From contig JASKMD010000005.1 in assembly GCA_030144725.1 (NCBI GenBank), positions 2,721,476 through 2,785,475 on the forward strand: a stretch of DNA of 64,000 bases, written 5' to 3'. This stretch comes from Haematococcus lacustris (lineage: Eukaryota > Chlorophyta > Chlorophyceae > Chlamydomonadales > Haematococcaceae). Positions within the stretch are counted from its first letter, which is position 1. Every line of letters begins with the position of its first letter. A program made the position numbers and the translations under genes. The notes below the pieces were generated by a model, which was not told the origin of the DNA, did not search any database, and saw only the letters and a program-made list of their open reading frames with translations. This document shows positions 21,201 to 32,593 of the stretch, piece by piece.

Positions 21201-24029
21201 CTTGTCCCTGACGCCCCCACCCCCTCACCTTGTCCCTGACGCCCCCACCCCCCTCACCTTGTCCCTGACGCCCCCACCCCCTCACCTTGTCCCTGACGCC
21301 CCCACCCCCTCACCTTGTCCCTGCCGCCCCCACCCCCTCACCTTGTCCCTGCCGCCCCCACCCCCTCACCTTGTCCCTGCCGCCCCCACCCCCTCACCTT
21401 GTCCCTGACGCCCCCACCCCCTCACCTTGTCCCTGACGCCCCCACCCCCCTCACCTTGTCCCTGACGCCCCCACCCCCTCACCTTGTCCCTGCCGCCCCC
21501 ACCCCCTCACCTTGTCCCTGCCGCCCCCACCCCCTCACCTTGTCCCTGACGCCCCCACCCCCTCACCTTGTCCCTGACGCCCCCACCCCCTCACCTTGTC
21601 CCTGACGCCCCCACCCCCTCACCTTGTCCCTGACGCCCCCACCCCCTCACCTTGTCCCTGACGCCCCCACCCCCTCACCTTGTCCCTGACGCCCCCACCC
21701 CCTCACCTTGTCCCTGACGCCCCCACCCCCTCACCTTGTCCCTGACGCCCCCACCCCCTCACCTTGTCCCTGACGCCCCCACCCCCTCACCTTGTCCCTG
21801 ACGCCCCCACCCCCTCACCTTGTCCCTGCCGCCCCCACCCCCTCACCTTGTCCCTGACGCCCCCACCCCCTCACCTTGTCCCTGACGCCCCCACCCCCTC
21901 ACCTTGTCCCTGACGCCCCCACCCCCTCACCTTGTCCCTGACGCCCCCACCCCCTCACCTTGTCCCTGACGCCCCCACCCCCTCACCTTGTCCCTGCCGC
22001 CCCCACCCCCTCACCTTGTCCCTGACGCCCCCACCCCCTCACCTTGTCCCTGACGCCCCCACCCCCTCACCTTGTCCCTGACGCCCCCACCCCCTCACCT
22101 TGTCCCTGCCGCCCCCACCCCCTCACCTTGTCCCTGCCGCCCCCACCCCCTCACCTTGTCCCTGCCGCCCCCACCCCCTCACCTTGTCCCTGCCGCCCCC
22201 ACCCCCTCACCTTGTCCCTGACGCCCCCACCCCCTCACCTTGTCCCTGACGCCCCCACCCCCTCACCTTGTCCCTGACGCCCCCACCCCCTCACCTTGTC
22301 CCTGCCGCCCCCACCCCCTCACCTTGTCCCTGCCGCCCCCACCCCCTCACCTTGTCCCTGCCGCCCCCACCCCCTCACCTTGTCCCTGACGCCCCCACCC
22401 CCTCACCTTGTCCCTGCCGCCCCCACCCCCTCACCTTGTCCCTGACGCCCCCACCCCCTCACCTTGTCCCTGACGCCCCCACCCCCCTCACCTTGTCCCT
22501 GACGCCCCCACCCCCTCACCTTGTCCCTGACGCCCCCACCCCCTCACCTTGTCCCTGCCGCCCCCACCCCCTCACCTTGTCCCTGACGCCCCCACCCCCT
22601 CACCTTGTCCCTGCCGCCCCCACCCCCTCACCTTGTCCCTGACGCCCCCACCCCCTCACCTTGTCCCTGACGCCCCCACCCCCTCACCTTGTCCCTGACG
22701 CCCCCACCCCCTCACCTTGTCCCTGCCGCCCCCACCCCCTCACCTTGTCCCTGACGCCCCCACCCCCTCACCTTGTCCCTGACGCCCCCACCCCCTCACC
22801 TTGTCCCTGCCGCCCCCACCCCCTCACCTTGTCCCTGACGCCCCCACCCCCTCACCTTGTCCCTGACGCCCCCACCCCCTCACCTTGTCCCTGACGCCCC
22901 CACCCCCTCACCTTGTCCCTGCCGCCCCCACCCCCTCACCTTGTCCCTGCCGCCCCCACCCCCTCACCTTGTCCCTGACGCCCCCACCCCCTCACCTTGT
23001 CCCTGACGCCCCCACCCCCTCACCTTGTCCCTGCCGCCCCCACCCCCTCACCTTGTCCCTGACGCCCCCACCCCCTCACCTTGTCCCTGACGCCCCCACC
23101 CCCTCACCTTGTCCCTGCCGCCCCCACCCCCTCACCTTGTCCCTGCCGCCCCCACCCCCTCACCTTGTCCCTGACGCCCCCACCCCCTCACCTTGTCCCT
23201 GACGCCCCCACCCCCTCACCTTGTCCCTGACGCCCCCACCCCCTCACCTTGTCCCTGACGCCCCCACCCCCTCACCTTGTCCCTGACGCCCCCACCCCCT
23301 CACCTTGTCCCTGACGCCCCCACCCCCTCACCTTGTCCCTGCCGCCCCCACCCCCTCACCTTGTCCCTGCCGCCCCCACCCCCTCACCTTGTCCCTGCCG
23401 CCCCCACCCCCCTCACCTTGTCCCTGCCGCCCCCACCCCCTCACCTTGTCCCTGCCGCCCCCACCCCCTCACCTTGTCCCTGACGCCCCCACCCCCTCAC
23501 CTTGTCCCTGACGCCCCCACCCCCTCACCTTGTCCCCTGCCGCCCCCACCCCCTCACCTTGTCCCTGACGCCCCCACCCCCTCACCTTGTCCCTGTACGA
23601 GCGCAGCGCCTGGGCGTAGGCCTCCTCCCGAGCCGCCCTCTGCGCCGCGCTCTCTAGCTCCTGGCCTGGGGCAAGGTTGCGGCCCCCACCAAACTCCTGC
23701 ACAGCACTGGCCACCCTATGGGTTGCCCTGCACCAGCTCCCCAGTGGGGTTAGGGGGAGTCCCCACCCCCCTGGGAGGAGGGCTGCAGCAGGGGCGGCTG
23801 GGTGGGGCGTCAGCAAGGAGGGGGGGGTGAGGGGTCACAGGGTGGGGGGGGAGGGGGAGGTTTGCCGTGAGGTGATTCAAGAAAGGACATCCATGATGAC
23901 CTGGAGGCTCGCTGGTGGGAGGGTTAGCAAGGGCACGCCCCGAGCCTACTCTCCTCCTTACACGCCCGACGGCAAGGGCGTAGTCTTTCTTTCTTTCTGT
24001 GTTTATTTATTTCTTTGTTTCTTTGTTTC

Positions 24030-24067
<38 letters not shown>

Positions 24068-26023
24068 GGCGTGGAGGTGGGCATGCAGGTGGGCATGGAG
24101 ATGAACATGGGGCAGGTGGAGAGTCCTGAAGCCGCCATGCTAGGGGTGCAGCTGACGAGCTGGGGGGCGGGCAGGCCTCCCTACCACCTAGCCCACAACC
24201 CTGCCACCTGCGACCTAATTTGCAATCAAGCACACCCTGAGTCCATTCCCCTCCTTCTTACTCACACCACCTTTTCTCCCCCCCCAGGCACCCCCCCCCA
24301 CCTGCCCACCCCAATCACCCCACCCCACCCCACCCCCGTCACCCCACCCACCTGCCCACCTTGCTGATGTCCTTGGGTCGTGGGAAGACTCCCCAGGTGG
24401 TTACCTTGGGCTGATACACGGCCTGCCCCTCCCCTGGCCCCTGCCCCTCCCCCGCCTCCAGGGGGTCAGGTGCCAGCCGCAGGGGTGGGGGCGGCGGGGG
24501 CGCCTGGGGTCCTAGCAGCAGAGCAGCAGCGCCGGCGTTGCGAGTGGTGGCCACAATGGGGCCGGAGGGGCTGCCAGAGGGAGCGCCGGGCCTGCAGCCA
24601 GGAGCACTAACACCGTGTCAGGGGGAGGCAGTGAGAGTACTGGCAGATGGGAGGGGGAGGGGGAGGGGGAGGGGGAGGGGGAGGGGGAGGGGGAGGGGGA
24701 GGGGGAGGGGGAGGGGGAGGGGGGAGGGGGAGGGGGAGGGGGAGGGGGAGGGGGGAGGGGGAGGGGGGAGGGGGAGGGTCACCTGTAGCTGGCATCCACT
24801 GTTAGGATTTCTGCTCCTCTCTGCTTAATGCTGGCTTCTCGGGCTGTTATATACTCCTCCATGCGCATGTTGCCAATGGCACCTGGGGCAGTGCACACGT
24901 GGTCGGATTGGGTCGGGTTGGGTCAGGTCAGGTCACTGGGTCTCTGCTGCCCTACCTGCACCGCCCTCCTGTGGCGGCCTCTCCTCCAACACCCTGGCCA
25001 AGAAGTCAGCTGGCTGGCTGGCGCTGCCACGGCCTGGCGCCTGGGGCCAGCACCACAACCAACAGGCTCCTGGACGGGTTGCAGCAGGTGCAAGGTGTGA
25101 CGGGGCTGAACCAGTTCCAGCATTTTGAATTCAAACTCATGAACCGTGGCTGTTGGTCCCTCCTCCTTGAGGCTCCTCCTGCCCTAGACCCTCCCCTTGC
25201 CCAACCACCCCTCATCCTTCCACCTCCACCAAGCCACTGGTGCAGGCTGCTGACATGAGTGTCCGCTGTCCCCCTCTGTTCACACGGCACCCAACAGCCC
25301 CATTCACTCAGCCCACTGCCTCAAGCGCCTCCTTCCATACATCAGCCTAGCCCAGCCCCAGGCCCTTCCACTCAGTCCCAGCAACCCTTCCACCTCCCCT
25401 CCCACCCAGCCCCTCCCCCCCACCCCCCTGCCCCTGCCCCTGCCCACCTGTGTGGAGTTCAGCACCAACTGAGAGATGTCTGTGTCGGCGGGACTCGGCT
25501 CCTCGCTCATCTTATCCCATGACCCCTCAAAGCGGCGAGCCCGCTGCAGCGCTGCCACTGCCTCCGCCTGCTGATCTTCCGGCAGGAGGGATGGCGGGCC
25601 AGGGGCGAGGCCCCCCAAGCTGGGAGCCTCCTGCCCTGCTGATGTGCTGCTGCCGCCAGCAGTGACGGACTGTGGGCTTGGACGACCGCCCGCATCCAAG
25701 AAGGCAGCCATGGCGCCCCAGTCGGTGGGAGGCCGGGTTGAGGGTGCACTGTCACGATTTGGGGGTGCTGCTGGAGCGGGGCTGGAGTTCAAGCTCTCTA
25801 CTGTACTGTTGGTGCCACTGCTGCTGCTGCTGCTGCTGCTGCTGGATTGCTTGTACTGCTTGGCTTTGGCGATGCGTGCCAGCAGGGCTGCTTTGTCGGG
25901 GCTTGTGGTGGTGGCATTGCTGCTTGTGGTCGGTGCCTCGTCGCTGGCTTTGATGTGCACCTTCAAGACATGACGATGGAGCTTACGCTTCACCACAGGC
26001 TGAGGAATGACCGCGCTGAGCAT
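18231..26023 (-). CDS. Conserved green-lineage plastid protein, 9 exons
   Basis: Exons: 26023-25448, about 24882-24783, 24591-24360, 23696-23586, 19954-19817, 19172-19077, 18763-18689, 18515-18441, 18356-18231. The phase between exons 1 and 2 is not settled; all others close. The N-terminus is Ser/Thr/Arg-rich like a transit peptide. The core holds PKVTTWGVFPRPKDISK, FGGGRNLAPGQELES, a helical-repeat part (AEALYAQGMELFGKAELQAA, GGLAGMQAAIILDSQGLSEP) and VSRKAKQMLFGFKA. A C-terminal membrane span follows (AALVAVAVLLGPLGLMAAL). I recall this block order in plant and algal plastid proteins with a TPR-like region but cannot give a reliable name. The likely location is a plastid membrane. Intron 4 is 3.6 kb because of a 28-bp minisatellite. 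Confidence 0.75.
20495..23585. repeat. 28-bp minisatellite, about 110 copies, repeating a 5' splice site
   Basis: The unit on the minus strand contains AGGGACAAGGTGAGGGGG, a copy of the exon 4/intron 4 border of the plastid-protein gene (exon ends ACAAG, intron starts GTGAG at 23585). Most units differ only by C or A in CTGCCG/CTGACG; a few have one extra C. The array runs from the true donor to about 20495 and fills most of the intron. Since 28 is not a multiple of 3, use of a neighbouring donor would shift the frame. Confidence 0.95.
24651..24778. repeat. (GGGGGA)n array
   Basis: About 21 purine-only hexamers in intron 2 of the plastid-protein gene, a strong candidate for triplex or G-quadruplex formation. 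Confidence 0.95.
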
Positions 26024-26766
26024 CGGTGTTATCCAGTAGGGGCCGCGGGTTTATGTCGTGCGCAGCGAGGTCGCTGCGCTACGTTATGCGAGGTCTGTGA
26101 AGTCCACTGGCTTTGCATGAGACACCCAGCCCCGTCTCAACTTGTGTTCTCCATCGTATGAGATGTGCGTATGAGAAGGATGTAGGAAAACGGTGTGCTG
26201 ATCATACAGATACACGGGATGGCCTGCTGTCTGCGTGTAGGGTAGATCAGCTGTGGGCTGATGCACGCTACATGCCAGCTAGCGGATGACACATCTTCAA
26301 TCTTCCATCACCAGCCAAAGCTGTGTGTAAGCAAGGCTGCTATGGAATGAAGTCTTTTACAGCATGGCTGCCATTGGCTGGAACTACAACAAGCTGACTA
26401 TTCTTAGCCCTACACTTGCTTGTAGGTCGACACTGTCTGTGCAACTATGCAGGGCTACTTGCCAGGCTGCGCTGGCTCTCAACGCCTTACATGCTGTGGC
26501 CCAGTGGGCAGTATCTACACAGCAGTAGGGCTGTCCTTGCTTCTATTGGCGCTCTGAAGGCAATCACGCAGCATTCCTATCGAACTCGCCTCACTTTCCC
26601 ATATATTTTTGTTTCCTCCCCCATTCAAGTTAGTGGCTTGTGGCGATAACCCGGTGTGCGCGTTACCCATCCAGACACAACGGAGACGTGGGCGTCAGCT
26701 GCTCTACGGAGTTTCATAAGTTGCCTTGATACGGCCCGGGCCTTCCGGCCTTGGGCTTAGGCAGAC
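26024..26766. promoter_or_regulatory. Divergent promoter region between the plastid-protein gene and SELENOK
   Basis: The 743 bp separate two divergent start codons. No obvious TATA box was seen. A segment at 26480-26540 containing TGTGGCCCAGTGGGCA resembles 28395-28470, a probable dispersed repeat. Confidence 0.35.
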
Positions 26767-27406
26767 ATGGTGTACATCACCAGGGCAGGTAGAGAACTGT
26801 CATGTATAGACGGTGGCGAGCTGTCCCGCCGTTCCCGACGCTTCCGTCGTTCTCCCATTGACGCAGGCACGGTGCAGCAGAAGCGTACCGGACTCCTCGC
26901 AGTAATTGCTGCCTTTTTTGCTGGTCTAGTCGACCTCGTATCTGTCTTGTAAGCAACGTTGCCGCATGCCTTGCATGCCCTACCCCTGCCCCCACTTGCC
27001 CTAGTCCTACTCCTACTTATGTGAAGCGTGCCTTCCGATGTTGCAGCTTCAGTACCTTACTGTCTCCAACGGCGCACAGTAACCTGCAGAAGAGGGTTAC
27101 CAGTTACCCTGGAAGTGGCAGCAGACAGAGTGGAGGAAGGTCTGGAGGCGGTCCTCGCATAACAGGCATAGACAAAATCAACGGTCCATCTGGCTGTGAG
27201 TGTTGTTCAGACATAACAAAACAGCAGGTTCCAATTCTTTGGCACTCTGCATAAGTTGGCTGCAACGCTGCAGCCTTCCAGCAATGCACATGGTGCTGTT
27301 CGTGCGTCAGCATTGTGAACTTGTTCACTTAATCTTTAAATTCATACGGGCCCATGTGCTTGCTTGTGTTGCAGCGGCTGCGTGCCCATCGGGCGGCTGA
27401 GGTTAA
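26767..27406 (+). CDS. SELENOK: Selenoprotein K, 4 exons, with in-frame UGA (Sec)
   Basis: Exons: 26767-26788, 26867-26948, 27047-27195, 27375-27406. Phases close to give 94 residues, the usual length of the family. The protein starts MVYITRAG and has one membrane span (LLAVIAAFFAGLVDLVSVFF) followed by STLLSPTAH. A Gly/Arg/Ser-rich cytosolic tail follows, and it ends CPSGG-U-G, where U is TGA at 27398-27400 followed by GGT and TAA. That Sec next to last is the diagnostic SelK feature. SelK is a small single-pass ER membrane protein linked to ER-associated degradation and redox or acyl-transfer partners. A SECIS element is expected in the 3' UTR; I could not draw a canonical one by eye. Standard gene callers would stop at the UGA and miss the exon structure. 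Confidence 0.85.
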
Positions 27407-28860
27407 TGGGTGCCCAGCCGGGCTTGCATGTTAGTTAGGCCAGTGATGGCTTGTGGCAAAAAGGAGACAATGGTGCTGGCTGCGTCAGTACCAGCTATGC
27501 AGTGGCGCAACTGACTCCACAGCCCCAGCCGCACCACTGGCTACATGCAAGCCCATGGGTGCCCGTAAAATCATTGCTTTCTGGTTCCCCAGTCCAAACC
27601 CTATTATGGGGTGAGGGACTGGGCACCGGCAGCTACAGCAAGGAGAGTGTGTGATCACCGCAGGGGCGTGTCCATCCTCACAACAGCGGCCCCTGTCAAA
27701 CAGAGTCAGCGTGTACAGCTGGGTGCAGCTGAAGAGTAGTGACAGTTTTGTCAGGGGTGTCAGACAGCAGCTGTTGTGAGGGTCAGACAAGGCAAGGCAG
27801 AGCATGACGCCGCACAGCTCAACATGCCTCCAGCAGGAGGTGTGCGCAGTGCAGCTGAGCAGGCCACCTTGGAATGAGGTGTGCCACTGTCTTAGACCTG
27901 CTGTCAGTGTGGGTGTGCAGACAAGGGGGGGAGGGGGAGGCGGAGGGGGGTTATCAAAGGCTGTTGTTTCTGTACACGGGTCTGCACCTGCAGTGTTAGG
28001 AGTACTGTCACGGCCGTGGTGTTCATTGAGGCTGTGGATAAGGATAGCAGTCGACATGATTGAACTAGCATGACCATGCAAGAGTGCGGACCTGAATTTG
28101 GAACTCCTCATGCAACTGTAAGACCTGAACTGGTACGGTGCAAACCGCCAACAAACTAAAGCTATGCCCTGGTCTCTTCAGGAGACCTGAAACCGCGATT
28201 GACTGATGTAGCTTAAGGCCATAACCAAGGTAATTGTTTCAACTTCAACTGGCTGTGCGACGTCCCCCTGTTTGCAATGGCGCGGCTGATCTCCATGACC
28301 AACTGACCATGTGTACCTACATGAGTGCAAGAAAGTGTAAGACTTTCCCAAAGGTTGCTGTATGCCTTGCCCTCATCTCCGCTGATGTACCGCAGCATGC
28401 ACAAAACACGTACAACATGTGGCCCAGTGGGCAATGCCAACATCACCTAAAGAGGGCTGTTATTGCTTTTGCTTCTTACTCTCCTGCTAGCAACACCTGC
28501 CACATTCAGTAGCGGCAGTGGCAGCCTCTCAGTCATTGCCCTTGCACTAATGAGTCTGGCTCGTACTCTTTACTCACCAGCGTAAAAGCCTGAGGCACTG
28601 CGAGACCCAAATGTTCTAGTTTACCAATTTATAGCCAATATGTTTCTTGGCCATGGAACTCGTTGGTTCTGGTCTGGCAAGGTTCTGGCAAGGTTCTGGT
28701 CCAAGGTAAGGCCCATTAGCAATACTAGCCCTATTAGCCCTATTATCAGTAGGCCTAGAAGCTAGGCAGTAGCCAACCAAAGTCAGCTCATGCTCTTGCT
28801 GTTGTTGTTACTGCTGCTAAAGCTGACCTGACACATGTGTGCCATGTGTCTTATGTGTGG
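27407..28860. other. SELENOK 3' UTR and intergenic DNA
   Basis: The first 250 bases are where the SECIS should be. Possible stems are GCCAG/CTGGC (27439-27443 with 27476-27480, enclosing TGAT and an A5 loop) and GGTGCCC/GGGCACC (27558-27564 with 27621-27627); neither shows the full core. The 208-codon frame at 28111-27485 on the minus strand has no recognisable feature. From about 28200 rightwards this may hold eroded upstream parts of the Fanzor-like gene. Confidence 0.4.
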
Positions 28861-29606
28861 CTGCAGCTCATCAAGCAGGCCAAGCAGCGGTGGCCAGACC
28901 GTCCCCTGGCACTGGCAGCGCTGCACCGGCAGCGTTGGCTGCAGGGGTGTCCCAGTCAGCCAGATGCTGAAGGAGGCGGTGAGGCAGTTCCCAGCTGGAC
29001 GAGTGCTCATGGTAGATGAGTTCCGCACCAGCCGGGTCAGCTCTGCCTACAGCCACCCCAGTGAGGCCCTCCCTGGGCAGCCGCCAGAATCCTTCAGGTG
29101 AGAGGGTTGAGGACAGGGTTGAGGTGAGGGTTGGTAGTGATGGGAGGAGGTGGAGTCAAGGTGGCTGGGTAGGGTCAAGATTGGGAAGGTAAGGAAACAT
29201 CTTACAAATGTGCGTTGCCCCATGTGTCCATGCAGGTGGCTGCGGCCAGTGTACAGCGAAGCGAAGCGTTCCCAAGTCCGGGGCTTGATGTGCTCAACAA
29301 GCAACAACATCGGGTAAGCACTAGCCTGGCACTGCACATGTGCATGGCCGCAACATATCCCACATGACATGACACATGTGTTGACTTCATGCATCGCTCA
29401 CACCCATGTGCAGGTTCTATGACCGGGACGTGTCAGCCGCGCTGAACATCCGCCGCTGTGCAGTCGGCCCAGGCCCACGCCCCACTGAGCTGTGCTACTG
29501 GGAAGGCCGCCCAGCCATGCCAAAGCCAGGCAGGCCAGGCCAGGAGTGGGTGTACGTGCGTGACAAGGCCCTGCTGCGTAAGTGGCGGCGCAAGTGGCGG
29601 CGATAG
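28861..29606 (+). pseudogene. Fanzor (TnpB-like) C-terminal part, copy 1, spliced
   Basis: Exons end at 29097, then 29236-29313 and 29414-29606; the last three join in phase. The protein reads VLMVDEFRTSRVSS (RuvC-II glutamate region), then SQVRGLMCSTSNN, then FYDRDVSAALNIRRC (RuvC-III aspartate, the DRDxxAAxN signature), and finishes RPTELCYWEGRPAMP plus a basic tail. This order is that of TnpB/IS200-605 OrfB and its eukaryotic relatives, the Fanzors, which are RNA-guided DNA nucleases. In the first exon the upstream part (LIKQAKQRWPDRPLALA) and the downstream part (CRGVPVSQMLKEAV) are in different frames. A frameshift is therefore likely and I call it broken. Most zinc-ribbon cysteines are missing. 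Confidence 0.65.
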
Positions 29607-29888
29607 CCAGCTACAGCAATACAACCCAAGAAACAAAGATACCAAACCCCTCACAAAGGGGATGTGTGTGAGTAAGAGCTATAGAGTAGGGTAGAGCTCT
29701 TGCTAGTAGTAGACCTGGAGGCACACACACCAGAGGGTTGAGCTGAAGTGGGCAGTAGGCACACTGTCAGTAGCCTTTACAATAATGATCTCGCAGCCTG
29801 TATTTGATCACAACTCATGCTTTCCTTTGGTGTTGCATGAGGGCTGTAGGGATTTAAAACTTGCGCTTGGTCGTGCTTTGTAGCGAGG

Positions 29889-32593
29889 ATGTTGGTCACT
29901 AAACCGCACAGCTCACTTGCCACGCGGGAGTGCATACACTGGACAGGAAAGCAGCCATCAGTGCAACCGATCCGATCCCGAGCGAGCCTTGCGCCCAGCC
30001 CTGTACCAAGTAGGGACGTTGCAAACCCGCACCTAGAAGCTAGGGTCAGCCGGAGATCCTTGATGGTTACGGCGGTTGGGGCTGCGACGGGCCTGCCCGT
30101 CCTCAGCGCCAGCGCCACTGAAGCCAGCAGCGACCTGCTTGTGGTGGGACCCGGCGTGCTGGGTGGCTACGCGGGCCACTTGTGGCTGGGCGCTCACCCA
30201 GGCACCACCGTGGTGGGACTCACCAACTCAACCAACAACCACAGTAGGTAAGCAGGTGCAAGCAGCACCGCAGCTGGGCATGCGTGTCAACTCGCAGCAT
30301 GCATCTGCCCTGCTCTGGCCTGCCACCACCTCAGCAACACATGTTGCTTTGCTGGGCTATGAGCAGGCTGACACATCTGGGGATGCAGCCAATGGTCAAG
30401 GGGGACCTGGAGGCAGACCGGAAGTTTCCCTTTGTGCTATTCAGTGCGCCTCCTTCTGGTGCAGCTGACTATGCAGGCGAGGTGAGGTGAAGTGTGTTGG
30501 GATAAGGTAGGGTGGGGTGGGGTGAGGTGAGGTGTGGTGAGGTTGCTCACAAGACAGCTACGCAGCGCAAGGAGCAGGCAGCACAGCACTAGCAGCAGGA
30601 AATACATGCCTTGGGGCTAATGCTGGGGTACTGCGGTGGAAGGGGTGGGGGGTGCGTGGACACGGTAGGTCATGAGCGCCAGCATAACACTGGCTTTGCG
30701 TGTGGGTGTGTTGTGGGTGGGCTGCAGTATGGGGGAGCAGTAACTTGTGGTGGCAGAAACAAAGGACGGGAATGTGCAGGCGATAGGTTTGTGTGAACCA
30801 GTGTGAGCTAACTTCATCTGGGTCCAGCCAGTGGGTTGCACGGGAGTAGGTATATGCGTTGCCAACCGATCATAACCATCAACCTGGTGTGGCTGGTGGG
30901 CCTCGCCCATTAGCAACTTGGGTGTGAAACTTGGCGACCTGCTTCATGACAGCATGCACATAAAGAGGTTCACACAGTGAAACCATGAGCCTCCTCTTGT
31001 CCCTATTTTCTAGATTTATATCTTCAGATTCGTCAACACCCAAACCATGGTTGCATGGGGGAACACGACCACAAAACTTTTTGAATCTGAGTAGGGATGG
31101 CAAAATGGGGAGTAAGGAAGGCAAGGGGTAGGGGTAGGGAGGGCAACGGGTGGAGCATGGAAACCACTAAGACGCCTGCCCTTACCCTACCCTGTCAGCA
31201 TTTGGTGGTCCACCTCACTGCTGCTGCAGGTTAAGGCCGCCCTAGCCCACTGGGACAGTGCTGCCCCGGGTGCCACCTTTGTGTTCACCAGCAGCATGGG
31301 GGTGTGCAGTGTGGATGACGGCGGCCTGGTGCGGGAAGACTGCCCCCTGATGGCCCCAGGGGCTAGCCCCTCCTCTGACAGAATGCTGGCGGCGGAGCAG
31401 GCCACACTGCAGGTGGGCAACAGGTTTGAAAAGTGTGAATGGTGCGTGCAAGAGTAATGTGTGACATCGCACTGATCTCATCACCCCTCCTCAACTTATC
31501 CCATCATACATTATCGTTTCACACCGTTCGTCAAACTGGTTGCCACAAGCTGGTGCCTGCATGGTGGTGGTGGTGCTGCTGCTGCCATGGCAGGCAGGTG
31601 GGTGTGTGGTGCGGCTGGTGGGGCTATACCATGCCCAGCGTGGCGCACACACCTACTTCCTCCGCATCAAGGAGGTACCCCGGCCTGGCGACTACACCGT
31701 CAACCTGATCCACTATGAGGACGCGGCGCGCCTGGCAGTCAGTGTGAGTAGATCAGTGTGGCAGTCATCAGTGTGGCAGTAGATCAGTGTGGCAGTCAGT
31801 GAGTTAATCACGATAAGCCGGTCAGTCACCGGCCCTCAGCCAGCGCATGCATGGACTGTGACTGGCAGGTGGTGGTAAGCATATGCTAAGAAGGGTCTCA
31901 CACTTGAGTTCTTGAACAAAATTGCAAACACTGCATGGACTGTATGGAGTGCATGGAGTGTATGGAGTGCATGTGGGTCATGGCTAGACATGCTTGTCGT
32001 GGAAGAAGGGGCCAGTGGCCAGCTGCAGCTCCAGGGGTGAGCAGTGGGTGGGTCAGTGGGGTACGCAGGGGTGGTTCAAGGGGCGATGCTGAGGGGCGAG
32101 GGGCCGCGTGGGGGTGGGCCACAGGTTGCCAGCAGGCACGAGGGACAGTCGCGCAGTCGTCCTGGAGCCGCGCACCTCCTCTGTCGTGCGCAGGTGCTCG
32201 CTGGGGAGGGCACGGGCCCCTTTAGAGAACGCGTCTTTCTGGGATGCGACAACCACCCTATCAAGTTTAGGGTGAGCGATATTGCACTGCTCGCGGCTGG
32301 GCGCGCTACAGTTCTTCACGTCAGCAAGCGACAGCCTCGGGGCGTTGCAAGTTGATTGGTGCGCTGCGTGTTGTGCGGTGCAGGACATGATAGAAGCTTG
32401 TTACAAGAGTCCCCAGTTCGCTGGCCAGGGGCCGGTGACTTGGTTGCAACCTGACGGGGGCGCTAGCCAGGGCAAGCGCGCCGACAACAGTGCAACGCGA
32501 GATGCGCTGGGCGGCTGGGCGCCCAAGTACGACAGCTTTTCGGCGTTCATGGCGGAGCATGGTGGGCGAGACTGGTATAGCGATGCGGTGTGA
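29889..32593 (+). CDS. NAD(P)-binding Rossmann-fold epimerase-like protein with twin-arginine leader, 6 exons
   Basis: Exons: 29889-30247, 30367-30481, 31230-31412, 31594-31743, 32194-32271, 32384-32593. Phases close to give 364 residues. A plastid-like N-terminus is followed by RRSLMVTAVGAATGLPVL and an A-S-A site, a twin-arginine plus hydrophobic stretch that suggests import into the thylakoid lumen. The mature part opens with a glycine-rich loop, LLVVGPGVLGGYAG, then ATFVFTSSMGVCS, VVRLVGLYHAQRG and TVNLIHYEDAARLAV. These match the atypical short-chain dehydrogenase/epimerase family (YeeZ-like), including the NLIHxxDxA motif. The active-site Tyr-x3-Lys is not evident, as in other atypical members. 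The substrate is unknown. Confidence 0.75.

Noticed and set aside
20499..23830. Repeated Pro-rich ORFs (PPPPPHLVPAAPTPSP)
   Set aside because: They arise from the 28-bp intron minisatellite on the strand opposite the real gene.
27439..27480. SECIS element for SELENOK
   Set aside because: It has a stem, a TGAT and an A-rich loop at the right distance, but the 3' GA of the core quartet is missing, so I do not annotate it.
27485..28111. 208-codon ORF on the minus strand
   Set aside because: No domain, biased Cys/His/Ser composition, no splice or homology support; it overlaps the SELENOK 3' UTR antisense.
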